A program made the translations under genes and the position numbers. Shown here in pieces: positions 10,762 to 20,649 of a stretch of DNA of 64,000 nt. Source of the stretch: Stenocarpella maydis (lineage: Eukaryota; Ascomycota; Sordariomycetes; Diaporthales; Diaporthaceae); assembly GCA_002270565.1 (NCBI GenBank), contig NQMI01000001.1:725426-789425 (forward strand), read 5' to 3'. The first letter of the stretch is position 1, and every line of letters begins with the position of its first letter. Under the pieces are notes generated by a model, which was given only the letters and a program-made list of their open reading frames with translations, was not told where the DNA came from and did no database searches.

Positions 10762-11357
10762 TGTTAAACGGAACCGCTCAGCAGGGCATTAGTACTCCGT
10801 GCAAGGAGTTACCCTAGACTTCATTATAAGGAGTTACCCTAGACTTTCTAGCAAGGAGTTACCCTAGACTTATAAGTCAGGCGATTTTCGCTAAGTACGC
10901 CCAGTGCATACGTGACGCAAGATAAGTTTAGTGGCCGTAAGTCAATTATTTTAGCCTGCATTTGCACCTTAATTCAGACCTCTATATTACCCTTATTTCT
11001 TACCCAAAAAGTATATAACTTAATACATTAAATAGCCTGATTTCTAAAGTTTATATATACTTAATTTGGGCATTACTAGGGCTGTAGTTAGCTAGTTATT
11101 TGGAACTAAAGATGGTGTGTTAAAAGGGCGAATTTTCCAGCATTTACAAATTTGCACTAGAGCCTACTGCAGCATGCCCAGGGGTGAGACAACATCAGAG
11201 GGTATATAAGGAGGGCTTACAAAAGCCCAACTTAATTCAATACAAAGTTATCCAAACCATTATCAATCATCCCAATTCACCTCAGAGCACCATACTACGA
11301 CCCTGCTAAAACACATACACGCTGAACTAAATGCTATTCTATAGCACAAATTCATCA
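10762..11357 (+). repeat. LTR (5' LTR of left half-element)
   Basis: 596 bp, starting TGTTAAACGG and ending TTCATCA. It contains three copies of GGAGTTACCCTAGACTT (about 10805-10870), a TATATAA box (11203-11209) and a transcribed-looking region downstream. Homologous LTRs lie inverted at 12905-13450 and 14956-15548. Compared with them this copy carries many C-to-T and G-to-A changes. It is followed at once by a primer-binding site, so it is the 5' LTR of an element pointing right. Confidence 0.8.
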
Positions 11358-11380
11358 GAGGTTATGAGCCCGGCTCTAGC
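11358..11380 (+). promoter_or_regulatory. retrotransposon primer-binding site for initiator tRNA-Met half-molecule
   Basis: Immediately after the LTR the sequence AGGTTATGAGCCCGG occurs. It is complementary to the anticodon stem-loop of eukaryotic initiator tRNA-Met (..GGGCUCAUAACC..), not to a tRNA 3' CCA end. Priming by a cleaved initiator-tRNA half is the established mechanism of Drosophila copia and yeast Ty5. An identical inverted site lies at 12882-12904. Confidence 0.7.
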
Positions 11381-11532
11381 AGTCAGCGCCCTGAAACAAC
11401 ATTGAATTTAGGCCTTAAACAAGCCTACCTATCTGTACGCTACAGCGCTATTTGCACTGATTAGCGGACCAGCCAAAACATCGCTGGTTTGGGCCTGCAA
11501 CGCTCAGAAACAACTGCAAAAAGAGCAAAAGT

Positions 11533-11619
11533 TGCTCGCTGGGTGATTTGAACCCACGACCCTCAGCGCACATTGTGCCACGGACACCATTTCTCACAAT
11601 TGCAGCTCCAACGCTAGCA
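11533..11619 (-). other. tRNA-like Pol III-type unit (left, reverse-strand copy)
   Basis: Mirror image of the unit at 12643-12729. See that entry for the structure. Confidence 0.4.
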
Positions 11620-11807
11620 TTTTGTACGAGGGAAAGTTTCACTTGAGAGACTACAGGTCAGAGGGTCACGCCTAGGATTTCTACGGAATAGGCACTGAGG
11701 AAATATACGACTATACTATTGGGTTGCTACGAATCACACTTTCTAGCAATATTCTGCCCCTTATATACCTATTCTCTAGGTGTATTTAGTCTTCCTCAAC
11801 AGCCAAT

Positions 11808-12046
11808 ATGGCTTCTAGTGCCCCTGCAGAGGGGACTACCCCTAATTCCCGGGGGAATAGGGCTCTAGCAGAGCGCCTAGATCTGCAAAATCAGCAGATT
11901 TTAGACCTAAACACCCGTTTAGAGTCTGTACAAGAGCTATTAGCTCAGCAAGTAGCCACTAGCAATACCCTTCAAGGTACGCTAGGGGAATTAGCTACTG
12001 CTATTCAGGGCCTATCGGCCCTAGTAGCCCAGCAGGCGCCCCAGCC
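11808..12046 (+). CDS. retrotransposon Gag-like protein, 5' part, cut by assembly gap
   Basis: An ATG about 450 bp after the primer-binding site opens a frame of 79 codons that runs into the run of Ns. It begins MASSAPAEGTTPNSRG, then a coiled coil of leucine heptads (residues ~20-75: LAERLDLQNQQILDLNTRLESV and onward) rich in Gln and Leu. Position after LTR and PBS, and a coiled-coil N-terminus, fit a fungal LTR-retrotransposon Gag. No zinc knuckle or pol domain is visible because the sequence ends in the gap. Composition is normal, with no RIP-type stops, so this part looks young. Confidence 0.55.
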
Positions 12047-12215
12047 NNNNNNNNNNNNNNNNNNNNNNNNNNNNNNNNNNNNNNNNNNNNNNNNNNNNNN
12101 NNNNNNNNNNNNNNNNNNNNNNNNNNNNNNNNNNNNNNNNNNNNNNNNNNNNNNNNNNNNNNNNNNNNNNNNNNNNNNNNNNNNNNNNNNNNNNNNNNNN
12201 NNNNNNNNNNNNNNN
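12047..12215. other. assembly gap of 169 Ns at a palindrome centre
   Basis: The gap centre (12131) is exactly the symmetry axis of the inverted repeat formed by the two half-elements. Everything about the missing sequence is unknown. Confidence 0.95.
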
Positions 12216-12454
12216 GGCTGGGGCGCCTGCTGGGCTACTAGGGCCGATAGGCCCTGAATAGCAGTAGCTAATTCCCCTAGCGTACCTTGAAGGGTATTGC
12301 TAGTGGCTACTTGCTGAGCTAATAGCTCTTGTACAGACTCTAAACGGGTGTTTAGGTCTAAAATCTGCTGATTTTGCAGATCTAGGCGCTCTGCTAGAGC
12401 CCTATTCCCCCGGGAATTAGGGGTAGTCCCCTCTGCAGGGGCACTAGAAGCCAT
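12216..12454 (-). CDS. retrotransposon Gag-like protein, 5' part, inverted copy
   Basis: Reverse-strand duplicate of the 11808-12046 frame with the same 79-codon protein start, running into the gap from the other side. Both copies encode the same coiled-coil N-terminus. Having two 5' ends point at each other is not the structure of a normal LTR retrotransposon. Confidence 0.55.
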
Positions 12455-12642
12455 ATTGGCTGTTGAGGAAGACTAAATACACCTAGAGAATAGGTATATA
12501 AGGGGCAGAATATTGCTAGAAAGTGTGATTCGTAGCAACCCAATAGTATAGTCGTATATTTCCTCAGTGCCTATTCCGTAGAAATCCTAGGCGTGACCCT
12601 CTGACCTGTAGTCTCTCAAGTGAAACTTTCCCTCGTACAAAA

Positions 12643-12729
12643 TGCTAGCGTTGGAGCTGCAATTGTGAGAAATGGTGTCCGTGGCACAATGTGCGCTGAG
12701 GGTCGTGGGTTCAAATCACCCAGCGAGCA
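12643..12729 (+). other. tRNA-like Pol III-type unit in retrotransposon leader
   Basis: About 87 nt with tRNA features. The ends TGCTAGC and GCGAGCA pair as a seven-base acceptor stem with one mismatch. GGAGCTGCAATTGTGAG resembles a D arm/A box. GGTTCAAATC fits the B box consensus GGTTCRANNC. The T stem and anticodon stem have mismatches and the anticodon is not clear, so it is not a functional tRNA gene. T4 and T5 runs, typical Pol III terminators, follow within 20 nt (12732-12745). It lies between the PBS and the Gag start, read opposite to Gag. Confidence 0.4.
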
Positions 12730-12904
12730 ACTTTTGCTCTTTTTGCAGTTGTTTCTGAGCGTTGCAGGCCCAAACCAGCGATGTTTTGGCTGGTCCGCTA
12801 ATCAGTGCAAATAGCGCTGTAGCGTACAGATAGGTAGGCTTGTTTAAGGCCTAAATTCAATGTTGTTTCAGGGCGCTGACTGCTAGAGCCGGGCTCATAA
12901 CCTC

Positions 12905-13450
12905 TGATGAATTTGTGCTATAGAATAGCATTCAGTTCAGCGTGTGTGTGTTTCGGCAGGGTCGCAGTATGGTGCTCTGAGGCGAATTGGGACGATTGAC
13001 AATGGTCTGGACAACTTTGTATTGAATTAAGTTGGGCTTCTGTAAGCCCTCCTTATATACCCTCCGACGTCGTCTCACCCCTGGGCACGCTGCGGTAGGC
13101 TCTGGTGCAAATTTGCAAATGCCGGAAAATTCGCCCTTCCAACACACCATCTTTGGTTCCAAGCAACTAGCCAACTATAGCCCTAGCAATGCCCAAATTA
13201 AGTACATATAAACTTTAGAAATCAAGCTATCTAATGAACCAAGTTATATATTTTTTGGATAAGAAATAAGGGTAACGCAGAGGTCTAAATTAAGGTGCAA
13301 ATGCAGACCAAAATAATCGACTTACAGCCACCAAACTCATCTTGCGTCGCGCACGCACTGGGCGTACTTAGCGAAAATCGCCTGACTTGCAAGTCTAAGG
13401 TAACTCCTTGCACGAAGTGCCAACGCCCTGCTGAGCGGTTCCGTTTAACA
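12905..13450 (-). repeat. LTR (5' LTR of right half-element, inverted)
   Basis: Inverted copy of the 10762-11357 LTR: starts TGATGAATTTG and ends CCGTTTAACA on the plus strand. It is 546 bp because it keeps only one copy of the 17-bp U3 repeat where the other two LTRs have three. Less RIP-mutated than the left LTR. No matching target-site duplication flanks the pair (ATTAT on the left, TATCT on the right). Confidence 0.8.
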
Positions 13451-14955
13451 TATCTTCTTTATAATAAATATATCTTAATTAAAAGATTTAATTAAAATTT
13501 TAATTTAAAGAAATTCAGAGTATTTTAAGTTAAAAATAAATATTAGAAACTAAGTATAAACTCATATTACTTAAAGAAATAAAAATCTATCTATGTTTCT
13601 ATATCTTTATATTAGAATTAGTATCTAAATTAATACAATTAGTAATAAAAGTAGAATTTAATAATTATAAATTATAATATAAAGTAAAGAAAATCCTCAA
13701 TTATAATATATATAGTAATATAATGTTAATTAAATAAAAAGGATATAACAATAAGGATAATTTATAAGAATCTATTAAAAATTTAATAAAGTACCTAAAA
13801 GTACTTTAAGTATATTACTAGGTAAATAGTTAAAAAAATCCCTTTTAGTATTGGATATTACTAATTTTTATTTAAGAATTTTAAAGCTGTTATTAGCTTA
13901 GAGAAAAAAAAGCTAGATTAAAAGCTTTTAAAACTACTTAATTTACTACTAAATAAGCTTCTTCTTTAATATAGCTCTTCTTTAGATATTCTATAAGTAA
14001 ATACCCTCATATAATATTTGCTAACCTTACTTTATTATCTTATAATACTACTACTTAAGGGTATTTAATTTAGTAAGATACTTATTTATCTTATATTGCT
14101 TGTCTAATGAAGCTTCTTTTGCTTGGTAAAGTATATCCTTAGCTTCCTCTTCTTAATACTCTAAGCATCTCTTTTCTAAAATCTAGTTCCAAATTAAAAA
14201 AAACCTATAGAGTTAAAAACGTTAGGAATAAATAAATAAAACTATTTATTACTTATTAGAACTTATACATCCACATATATCTATATAGGATTAAGTATAA
14301 TAAATATAATTATTATAATACTTCTTATTATCTAAATCTAATATAAAGTACTTTTAATTATATTAATGATATAAATTATAAAGTATAACTTTAATATTTA
14401 TGTCTTTAATTAATAAAGTAAGAGTATTATATTATTTTATTTTCTTAAAATAAGGTTTATATATACAGCTTAATAATACAATTACTAAATAGATAAAGAA
14501 GGTTAAGAAAATTTATATAAAAAGAAAATAAAGAAAGAACCTTTTATATAGCTTTTCTAGAATGAAAACGTAATACAGGAGGAGAATAATATTATAAATA
14601 TAATAGGAATAGAAACTAGAAATAAATTATTAATCTGCTCAAGGTATAAATAAGCCCTATAAGCTAGCTAGCTAGGCCTATAAGAAAAGGTATAGCTATT
14701 AGTATATATAACCTAGATTACTTACTTATATAAGAAAGGGATTACTTGAATTACTAGTAGGGTAGTAAGCTAAGTAAGCTACTGGATTACTAGAATTATT
14801 AACCTATTAGTAAGCTAGGTAAGCTAGGCTAAAGAGATGGACTATATAAACCTATAATTATTACTACTATATACTATAACTTAGTTATATATTACTTCTA
14901 TGCCACTCTGCTAATATAAACCCTATATATTATCTACTAAACCCTATAAAGGTTC

Positions 14956-15548
14956 TGATGAATTTGTGCTATAGAATAGCATTCAGTTCAGCGTGTGTTT
15001 CGGCAGGGTCGCAGTGTGGTGCTCTGAGGCGAATTGGGACGATTGACAATGGTCTGGACAACTTTGTATTGAATTAAGTTGGGCTTCTGTAAGCCCTCCT
15101 TATATACCCTCCGACCCTGTCTCACCCCTGGGCACGCTGCGGTAGGCTCTGGTGCAAATTTGCAAATGCCGGAGAATTCGCCCTTCCAACACACCATCTT
15201 TGGTTCCAAGCCACCAGCCAACCATAGCCCTGGTAATGCCCAAATTAAGTACATACAAACTTCAGAAATCAAGCTATCTAATGCACTAAGTTATATACTT
15301 TTTGGGTAAGAAATAAGGGTAATGCAGAGGTCTGAATTAAGGTGCAAATGCAGGCCAAAATAATCGACTCACGGCCACCAAACTCATCTTGCGTCGCGCA
15401 CGCACTAGGCGTACTCAGCGAAAATCGCCTGACTCGCAAGAAGTCTAGGGTAACTCCTTACTAGAAGTCTAGGGTAACTCCTTACAAGAAGTCTAGGGTA
15501 ACTCCTTGCAGGAAGTGCCAACGCCCTGCTGAGCGGTTCCGTTTAACA
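14956..15548 (-). repeat. isolated (solo) LTR of the same family
   Basis: 593 bp, inverted, with the same ends as the other LTRs and the three-copy U3 repeat (about 15440-15505). No internal sequence follows: beyond 14955 the DNA is a different repeat related to 8610-8680. It is therefore a solo LTR. The adjoining 5-mers (GGTTC and AATTA) do not match, so a clean target duplication is not preserved. Confidence 0.7.
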
Positions 15549-15739
15549 AATTACTATTATTATATTACTCAGAATGATTCCATCTTAAACGCCCCTTAAA
15601 TATAAATCTGCATACTAGGTTTATTAGCTAAGAACTAGCTGTGATCGTTACATCTTGCTGACTTTGTATTTAAGGACCTGCAGGGTTGCGTCCTGGCGTT
15701 TGATTCTAATTCCTTAGTCATCAGAATGGGTCCTTTAGG

Positions 15740-15966
15740 TGCCATTACGGTTAGCTTATAATACCTCTTTAGACTAATACTATACCTATCTTAACCACTC
15801 TAAATTTATAAAATTAATTACATTTTAAGTAATCAAGTATAGTTAGCACTAATTAGTGCTAAGTTTTATTACTTACTTAGCCCTAGGCGGGTGCTAGGGT
15901 AGCCTAAAGTTCATAAATTTGCTGAAAACTGGCTACTTCCTGGTCCCAGCTACTTCCTGGTACCCT
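15740..15966. repeat. diverged repeat, copy 3 (inverted)
   Basis: Reverse complement matches 6885-7100. The shared terminus reads GGTACCAGGAAGTAGC on the minus strand. It is the least mutated copy and is truncated at about 230 bp. Confidence 0.55.
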
Positions 15967-16455
15967 ATGTTACTTAGATTTATAATTTATTCTTTATATA
16001 TAATAACTACTTATAATATGTATATATACCTAAAGAGTATAGATCATAGGTTTTTATTTAATTTAATAAGAAGGTTTGAAGTACGGGTGTCTGGGTGGGA
16101 GATGGGGTTGATACATAATACGTACTGCTGGCAACGTATTATGATTAGTCTTATAGCCAAATAGACCCAAAGATCAGAATTTCCAACCGGTAGTTGGAAT
16201 TCCCAAGCAGGATATAGAGTCGTCCCGTCACAGGGGGCCGAATCAGGGGGAGCCGAAAGTGGGCCGCCCACGTCACAGGAAAAGTCGTGCAATAGACCCT
16301 CATACTTAGCCTGGGTGAGGTTGATGGCAGGCATTAACTTTATACAATAGCCCTCCGGCCCCGAGGCCCGCGGAGAAATATATAAGCATTATCTATTACA
16401 TTTAAATATCCTCCTGCCACGATATATATCTTGACGACTAGTGATTCCCCAGGCC

Positions 16456-17388
16456 TCAGCAGGACAGGTCGAACTGTGGCGAGAGGGTACCGAGGTCACC
16501 GGCCCCGTATAGGCCAAAGTCGGGGTTTGCCTGGCCCCACTGGCTCTCCTGCAGCATATACCAGAACGTGTTGATGTTCCTCGAGACGAGCCCACACGCC
16601 ACCTGTTTCCAGTACGTCTGCGCATTCTGCTTGCTGGGAACCGCGGCATTCTGGGTCGCACCGCTGACCGGCCACCCCGTCTCCGTCACCCACACGTCCT
16701 TGCCCTGCGCGGCCGCCTTGGTCTGATCGTATGCGCTCCAGAACAACGACGCCGCGTTGTCGATGCTGTTGTCGAAAGTAGACTGGAAATAAGGGTAGGC
16801 ATCCATCCCTACAAAGTCGATGGCCGAAACCACCTTGCCGCTGATGGCAGGGTTGGTCCACATGTTCCAAGTGTCGACGTGCCCGATCGGCTTGCCCTGC
16901 AGCGGAGTGCCCGCGATGGTGCTGCGGACCTGGTTGATGTAGCCCACCAGCTCGTCCTGCCCGATGCCCACCTCGCCCGACGACTGCCTGTACAGGTCCT
17001 CGCTCCCGACCGAGATGCCCACCACCAGGTCGGTGAAGGCGGTGCCGTACTGGTTGATGGCCGTCTGCAGCGCCTTGAGCTCGTTGGGGAAGCTGCCGCC
17101 AGACGTCCACAGGCCCAGCAGCAGCTTCGTCTGCGTGTTGATGGCTGCCGGGATGGCCGACACCACGTTGCTTGCCGTCCCCCACTGCACCATCGTGTAC
17201 AGCCGTGCCGCGCCCCCCCAGCCCGACTGGTTGGGCAGGTTCTTTGCCCGGTTGAACTCGTACTCAAAGTCCACCTGCTGCTTGGCCGCCTGGTTGAGGA
17301 AGAAGGCCCCGTAGTTGAATCCCTGGAGGGCTGCGTTGGCTGTGCCGGCCGCCACGGAGAGGCTGGTGAGGACTGCCGAGAGCTTCAT
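16456..17388 (-). CDS. GH17 beta-1,3-glucanase / glucanosyltransferase (Bgl2-like)
   Basis: Intronless, 310 aa, from ATG at 17388. Residues 1-19 are a signal peptide. The body is a single GH17 (beta/alpha)8 domain. The acid/base is Glu130 in ISVGSED and the nucleophile is Glu236 in the signature WVTETGWP; MDAYPYF (195-201) and the LQES box near 280 are also typical. There is no Ser/Thr tail or GPI signal, and the length fits the yeast Bgl2/Scw family, which cut and rejoin beta-1,3-glucan in the cell wall. It acts outside the cell. It stands alone on a ~2.4-kb island of normal composition between two AT-rich blocks but shows no RIP damage. Family certain; hydrolase versus transferase cannot be told from sequence. 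Confidence 0.92.
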   Translation of the reverse strand: MKLSAVLTSLSVAAGTANAALQGFNYGAFFLNQAAKQQVDFEYEFNRAKNLPNQSGWGGAARLYTMVQWGTASNVVSAIPAAINTQTKLLLGLWTSGGSFPNELKALQTAINQYGTAFTDLVVGISVGSEDLYRQSSGEVGIGQDELVGYINQVRSTIAGTPLQGKPIGHVDTWNMWTNPAISGKVVSAIDFVGMDAYPYFQSTFDNSIDNAASLFWSAYDQTKAAAQGKDVWVTETGWPVSGATQNAAVPSKQNAQTYWKQVACGLVSRNINTFWYMLQESQWGQANPDFGLYGAGDLGTLSPQFDLSC

Positions 17389-18500
17389 TGTTGCGGTTTT
17401 TTTTGCCCGGGTCTGCTAGGTGTGATATATACCCAAGGTATCCACAGAGCTGTCGGTAGAGTGAAGCAAGGTGAGAGAAATCAAGGGCTCCTGCTCAGGC
17501 TGGGACACGAACAAGAGAATATCAAAACGAGGAGGGGGCTGCCCTTGTTATATGACGAACCCGGACGGGGCACCCGGAGATCGGATCATCACAGCTCGAT
17601 CTATGCACGCAGGTGGATACTTGTGCTGGCCATACACCGTGTAGGACACGCCGATTCTAAGAAAATTCCTTCCAGAACAGGCGAGTGGGCATGCCCTCCG
17701 CCCAATGGCCATCATCCCGGGGCGGCTTCTTCGTATTTTTGCATGCATGCGCTCCGCTAGAGGGGTTTCTCGACGTCACACACCAGGGCATTACTGCTGC
17801 CAAGGCCGGCGGCTGTGCTGGCCTGGCCAGGCTGGCCCCCCTGGCGCTACGTCGAATACGAGGATGACCTGGTAGCGAGGTGACCGACGGTGTCCCTTTT
17901 TCCTGATGACTAACCCCCAACCTCAAGCTTTCCTTCAATATCGTTTCCCGTAATCCTGGGGTAATGTGACATGACAAGGGCAGTCCTGCGAGTCAAAAAT
18001 CCAAGGCGGTCAGGAGACTCGTTTTCTTCTCGAGATCCCGACACGACATGGAGTCCTGTCCTCTCGGCCGAAGTATATACATGTACACAACTGACCGGAA
18101 TCACCGGTGCTGACTGCACGGGCATGGGATGATGGGACCTTTGGAACCGAGATTGAAGCAAAAAACCCGAATTGCCTGTGCGTGATGCTCTCAGGGAGTT
18201 GCGCCACATGCAATCACTCTCCAATGTGCACATTGTGGCGTTCCCCATAAAAGCCGTCGACATCCCGGGCCCGATGTCCGTAAATTACATGTGTCATGCA
18301 CCACACATAAAATATCCAGACCGCATGGGTGCATGAGTGGTCGCCTCTGTAGGTACCCACTACCAGCAATTTCCATAAAGTCAACGACTCTTACAGTCCC
18401 AAATTCTCGTGCAGGTCTGTGTATTAAAAATATTTGACATGAGCTCGTGTACCTAAGCCGAAGCGGTCGACCTGTATAAATGAGTTCACCGGTTTACAAG
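17389..18500. other. upstream region of the GH17 gene, no other gene recognised
   Basis: Normal composition to about 18400, then AT-rich. Short frames on both strands are not supported. Probably promoter DNA of the minus-strand glucanase gene. Confidence 0.4.
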
Positions 18501-18874
18501 ACTTCATACCAGGTATTCTGAACTCCTTCACTTATATGAATCAGTTGGATCAACTGAAACGCTGGATGTTATCTAGCGTTCGTTTGTTTTTTCTCAGTAT
18601 ATATTTTTCAGTTTTCATAATCTCATAAATGCACTTCTCATTCTTGAAGCTCTATCTAGGTAGTTATGCTACATCCAGCGTCGTGTTTTAGCCCTATAAT
18701 ATCAAACGGCTTCGACCTTATTAGCAATAGCGGCTTAATACGAGGCGGAAAGCCCCTGCTGGGGCTCTCTCATTCAAGCATTATAGCTTGAATAAGAATA
18801 AAGACGGTTCACCCTTATCACTTATTTTACTTGCTCCTCTAGTAAACGCCTTCTATACCACCTAATAGGACCCT

Positions 18875-19040
18875 TTATATACCTAGAGGAAGGGCTCTCT
18901 ACAGACGTAGAGGAGAGACCTCTATATACCCAAACAAAAGAGGGCCATCCACATACCCAGAGGGAGGGCCTCCATGCACCCAAGGAGAGGGCCCTCGCAT
19001 GCCCAGAGGAAGAGCCCTTAGAGGGACGGGCCCTCTAGGT
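18875..19040. repeat. imperfect minisatellite, ~25-bp unit
   Basis: About six degenerate units of the type TACCCAGAGGGAGGGCCTC with lengths 23-27 bp. It sits 75 bp outside the copia element. The units share GAG(G/A)..GGGC..C and differ by transitions and small indels. Confidence 0.6.
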
Positions 19041-19114
19041 TAGGGTTCTCTTATAGATTAACAATAACATAGATCTTCTTATTAATTAAAGGCTAAGAAT
19101 TCAAATAAACTACA

Positions 19115-19325
19115 TGTTGGCTGGGTCACGTATTGCAATACGATTGGGGGTTATGGTTAAAATTCTCTATCCAGGAGTAGTGGGTGTAGTGGGCGTAGCC
19201 CGCTAGCTATCTCGGGCTTATATAGAGGGTAGTGGTTGCTGAGTAAGCAACTACGTCCTCTGGCTACAGTATGGTGGCTGTAGCGCTAGCCCACCAGTGT
19301 GCTGTTGCACACTGCTATTGCCACA
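19115..19325 (-). repeat. copia element 3' LTR (left)
   Basis: TGTTGGCTGG...GCCACA. Near-identical to the right LTR over 211 bp, with only a few transitions. Confidence 0.88.
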
Positions 19326-20649
19326 CTGGCAGTCTTTTCTTTTGCTAGCGACTGTCTCCTCCAAAAACATAAAAAAAAAGTCCCAGGCGTGGGGTTAAAC
19401 CTATGCTCTTGCCATTTTAAGGAAAAACAAAAGAAATTACCGCATTTATTACCAAATCCCTATACTACTGCTGCTTTTGGCTGTGCCAGTCCCTTTATCA
19501 AGTTCATCACGTATACCGTTATGCCAAGTGCCCATAAAATACAGGCACCCGGAAAGACCTAGCGTGTTATAGCAATTTCTACTTCCCCTAGAAGCTAAAA
19601 GCATATAATTATACAGTCTAGCATAATATAGTGCTATTCTTATATAAAATATCCGCTCTTAATAATTTATACTACTTATTTATTATCTTTAGTACTTAAG
19701 GGTTATAAAAGAAATACATAATAAGGACTTATGATTCCTTTACCTATAAGCCATAGGTTAAATAAGGATTTACTTAGAACTAGAATAATAATTATCCGGA
19801 TACCCTGGAACTAGAATAATAACTATTTGGCCTTCTGGACCTAGATCTCTAGACCCCCTCTCCCCCTAACTGAGTATTAACAATTAGCTAAATTGGGTAT
19901 AGGACAGATTAACTATTTTCCAGCGGCAGATATTAGCAATAGGGTTTAATAATAACTTAATTAGTAAAAGCCCTCTCCATTAGAGGCTAATATTAAGAGT
20001 TAGTAGGGATAGAGGAAGCAGTAGTTAGGTTAGATAGGGATTGTAGTAAATAGTAATGAATGGCATATTGGAGCTAACTTCTCAGCAAATGCATAGCAGA
20101 GCGTGCACTATCTGATGCCGCTCTAGGTAAGTATATAAAACATATATTAAGCAGGAGTTAAGACTGTGAAATCTCAACTAGGGATGCTTAATATAATATA
20201 GCTAGCAACTTAAGTGCCCGTAGGATAGTGGTAACCCTTATCACCTAAACCCTTAGTGTATAGGCACCACTATAAAAATCTTAGCTATAAGGTCTCGCCC
20301 TTAGGATGGATTTGAACTATAGATTGGCTAACTGTGTAGCTCCTTAGGGTAAGATATAGGTAACTAATTGATGGGGATATAAAGTTTTGCTGGTTGCTAA
20401 TACTATATAATCCCTTTTTGTATCTCAGGGTACTTATTAACTGCCATCCGGGGCTTAGGGTAGTAATGATTGGTAGTCCTCCCCCATGGGGTAGGGCGGC
20501 GTTGGTATGTATGGCTTTGCCAACCAAGTTGCATTAGTTAGTCAACTGCTATAGGTTGTAGTCTTTGCTGGGCAAGTTAGCATATAGCTATTCTTGTAGC
20601 AATTGTTATAATCCCTTATATGGTGTTTAGGTAGAGGAAGGAGTTATTA

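Larger units (their letters stand above)
5771..16050. repeat. AT-rich, RIP-like degraded repeat block 1
   Basis: Composition drops sharply to A/T, with dense TA, TAG, CTA and TTAA and almost no long reading frames. The boundary is near 5770 and normal composition returns near 16050. Related copies inside the block differ mostly by C-to-T and G-to-A changes, as expected of repeat-induced point mutation. Apart from the LTR elements, direct repeats and small coding islet listed separately, I see nothing supportable in it, including 5771-6010, 7490-8600 and 13451-14870. Confidence 0.8.

Noticed and set aside
11533..12729. Functional tRNA gene
   Set aside because: T stem and anticodon stem have mismatches and no clear anticodon. 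It is called only tRNA-like.
10762..13450. DIRS-type retrotransposon (inverted terminal repeats)
   Set aside because: In DIRS elements only the ends are inverted. Here the Gag start is inverted too, and LTR and PBS are of ordinary type, so two half-elements or an assembly artefact fit better.
18875..19040. CRISPR-like repeat array
   Set aside because: Units are contiguous, degenerate, of minisatellite type without spacers, and the organism is a fungus.
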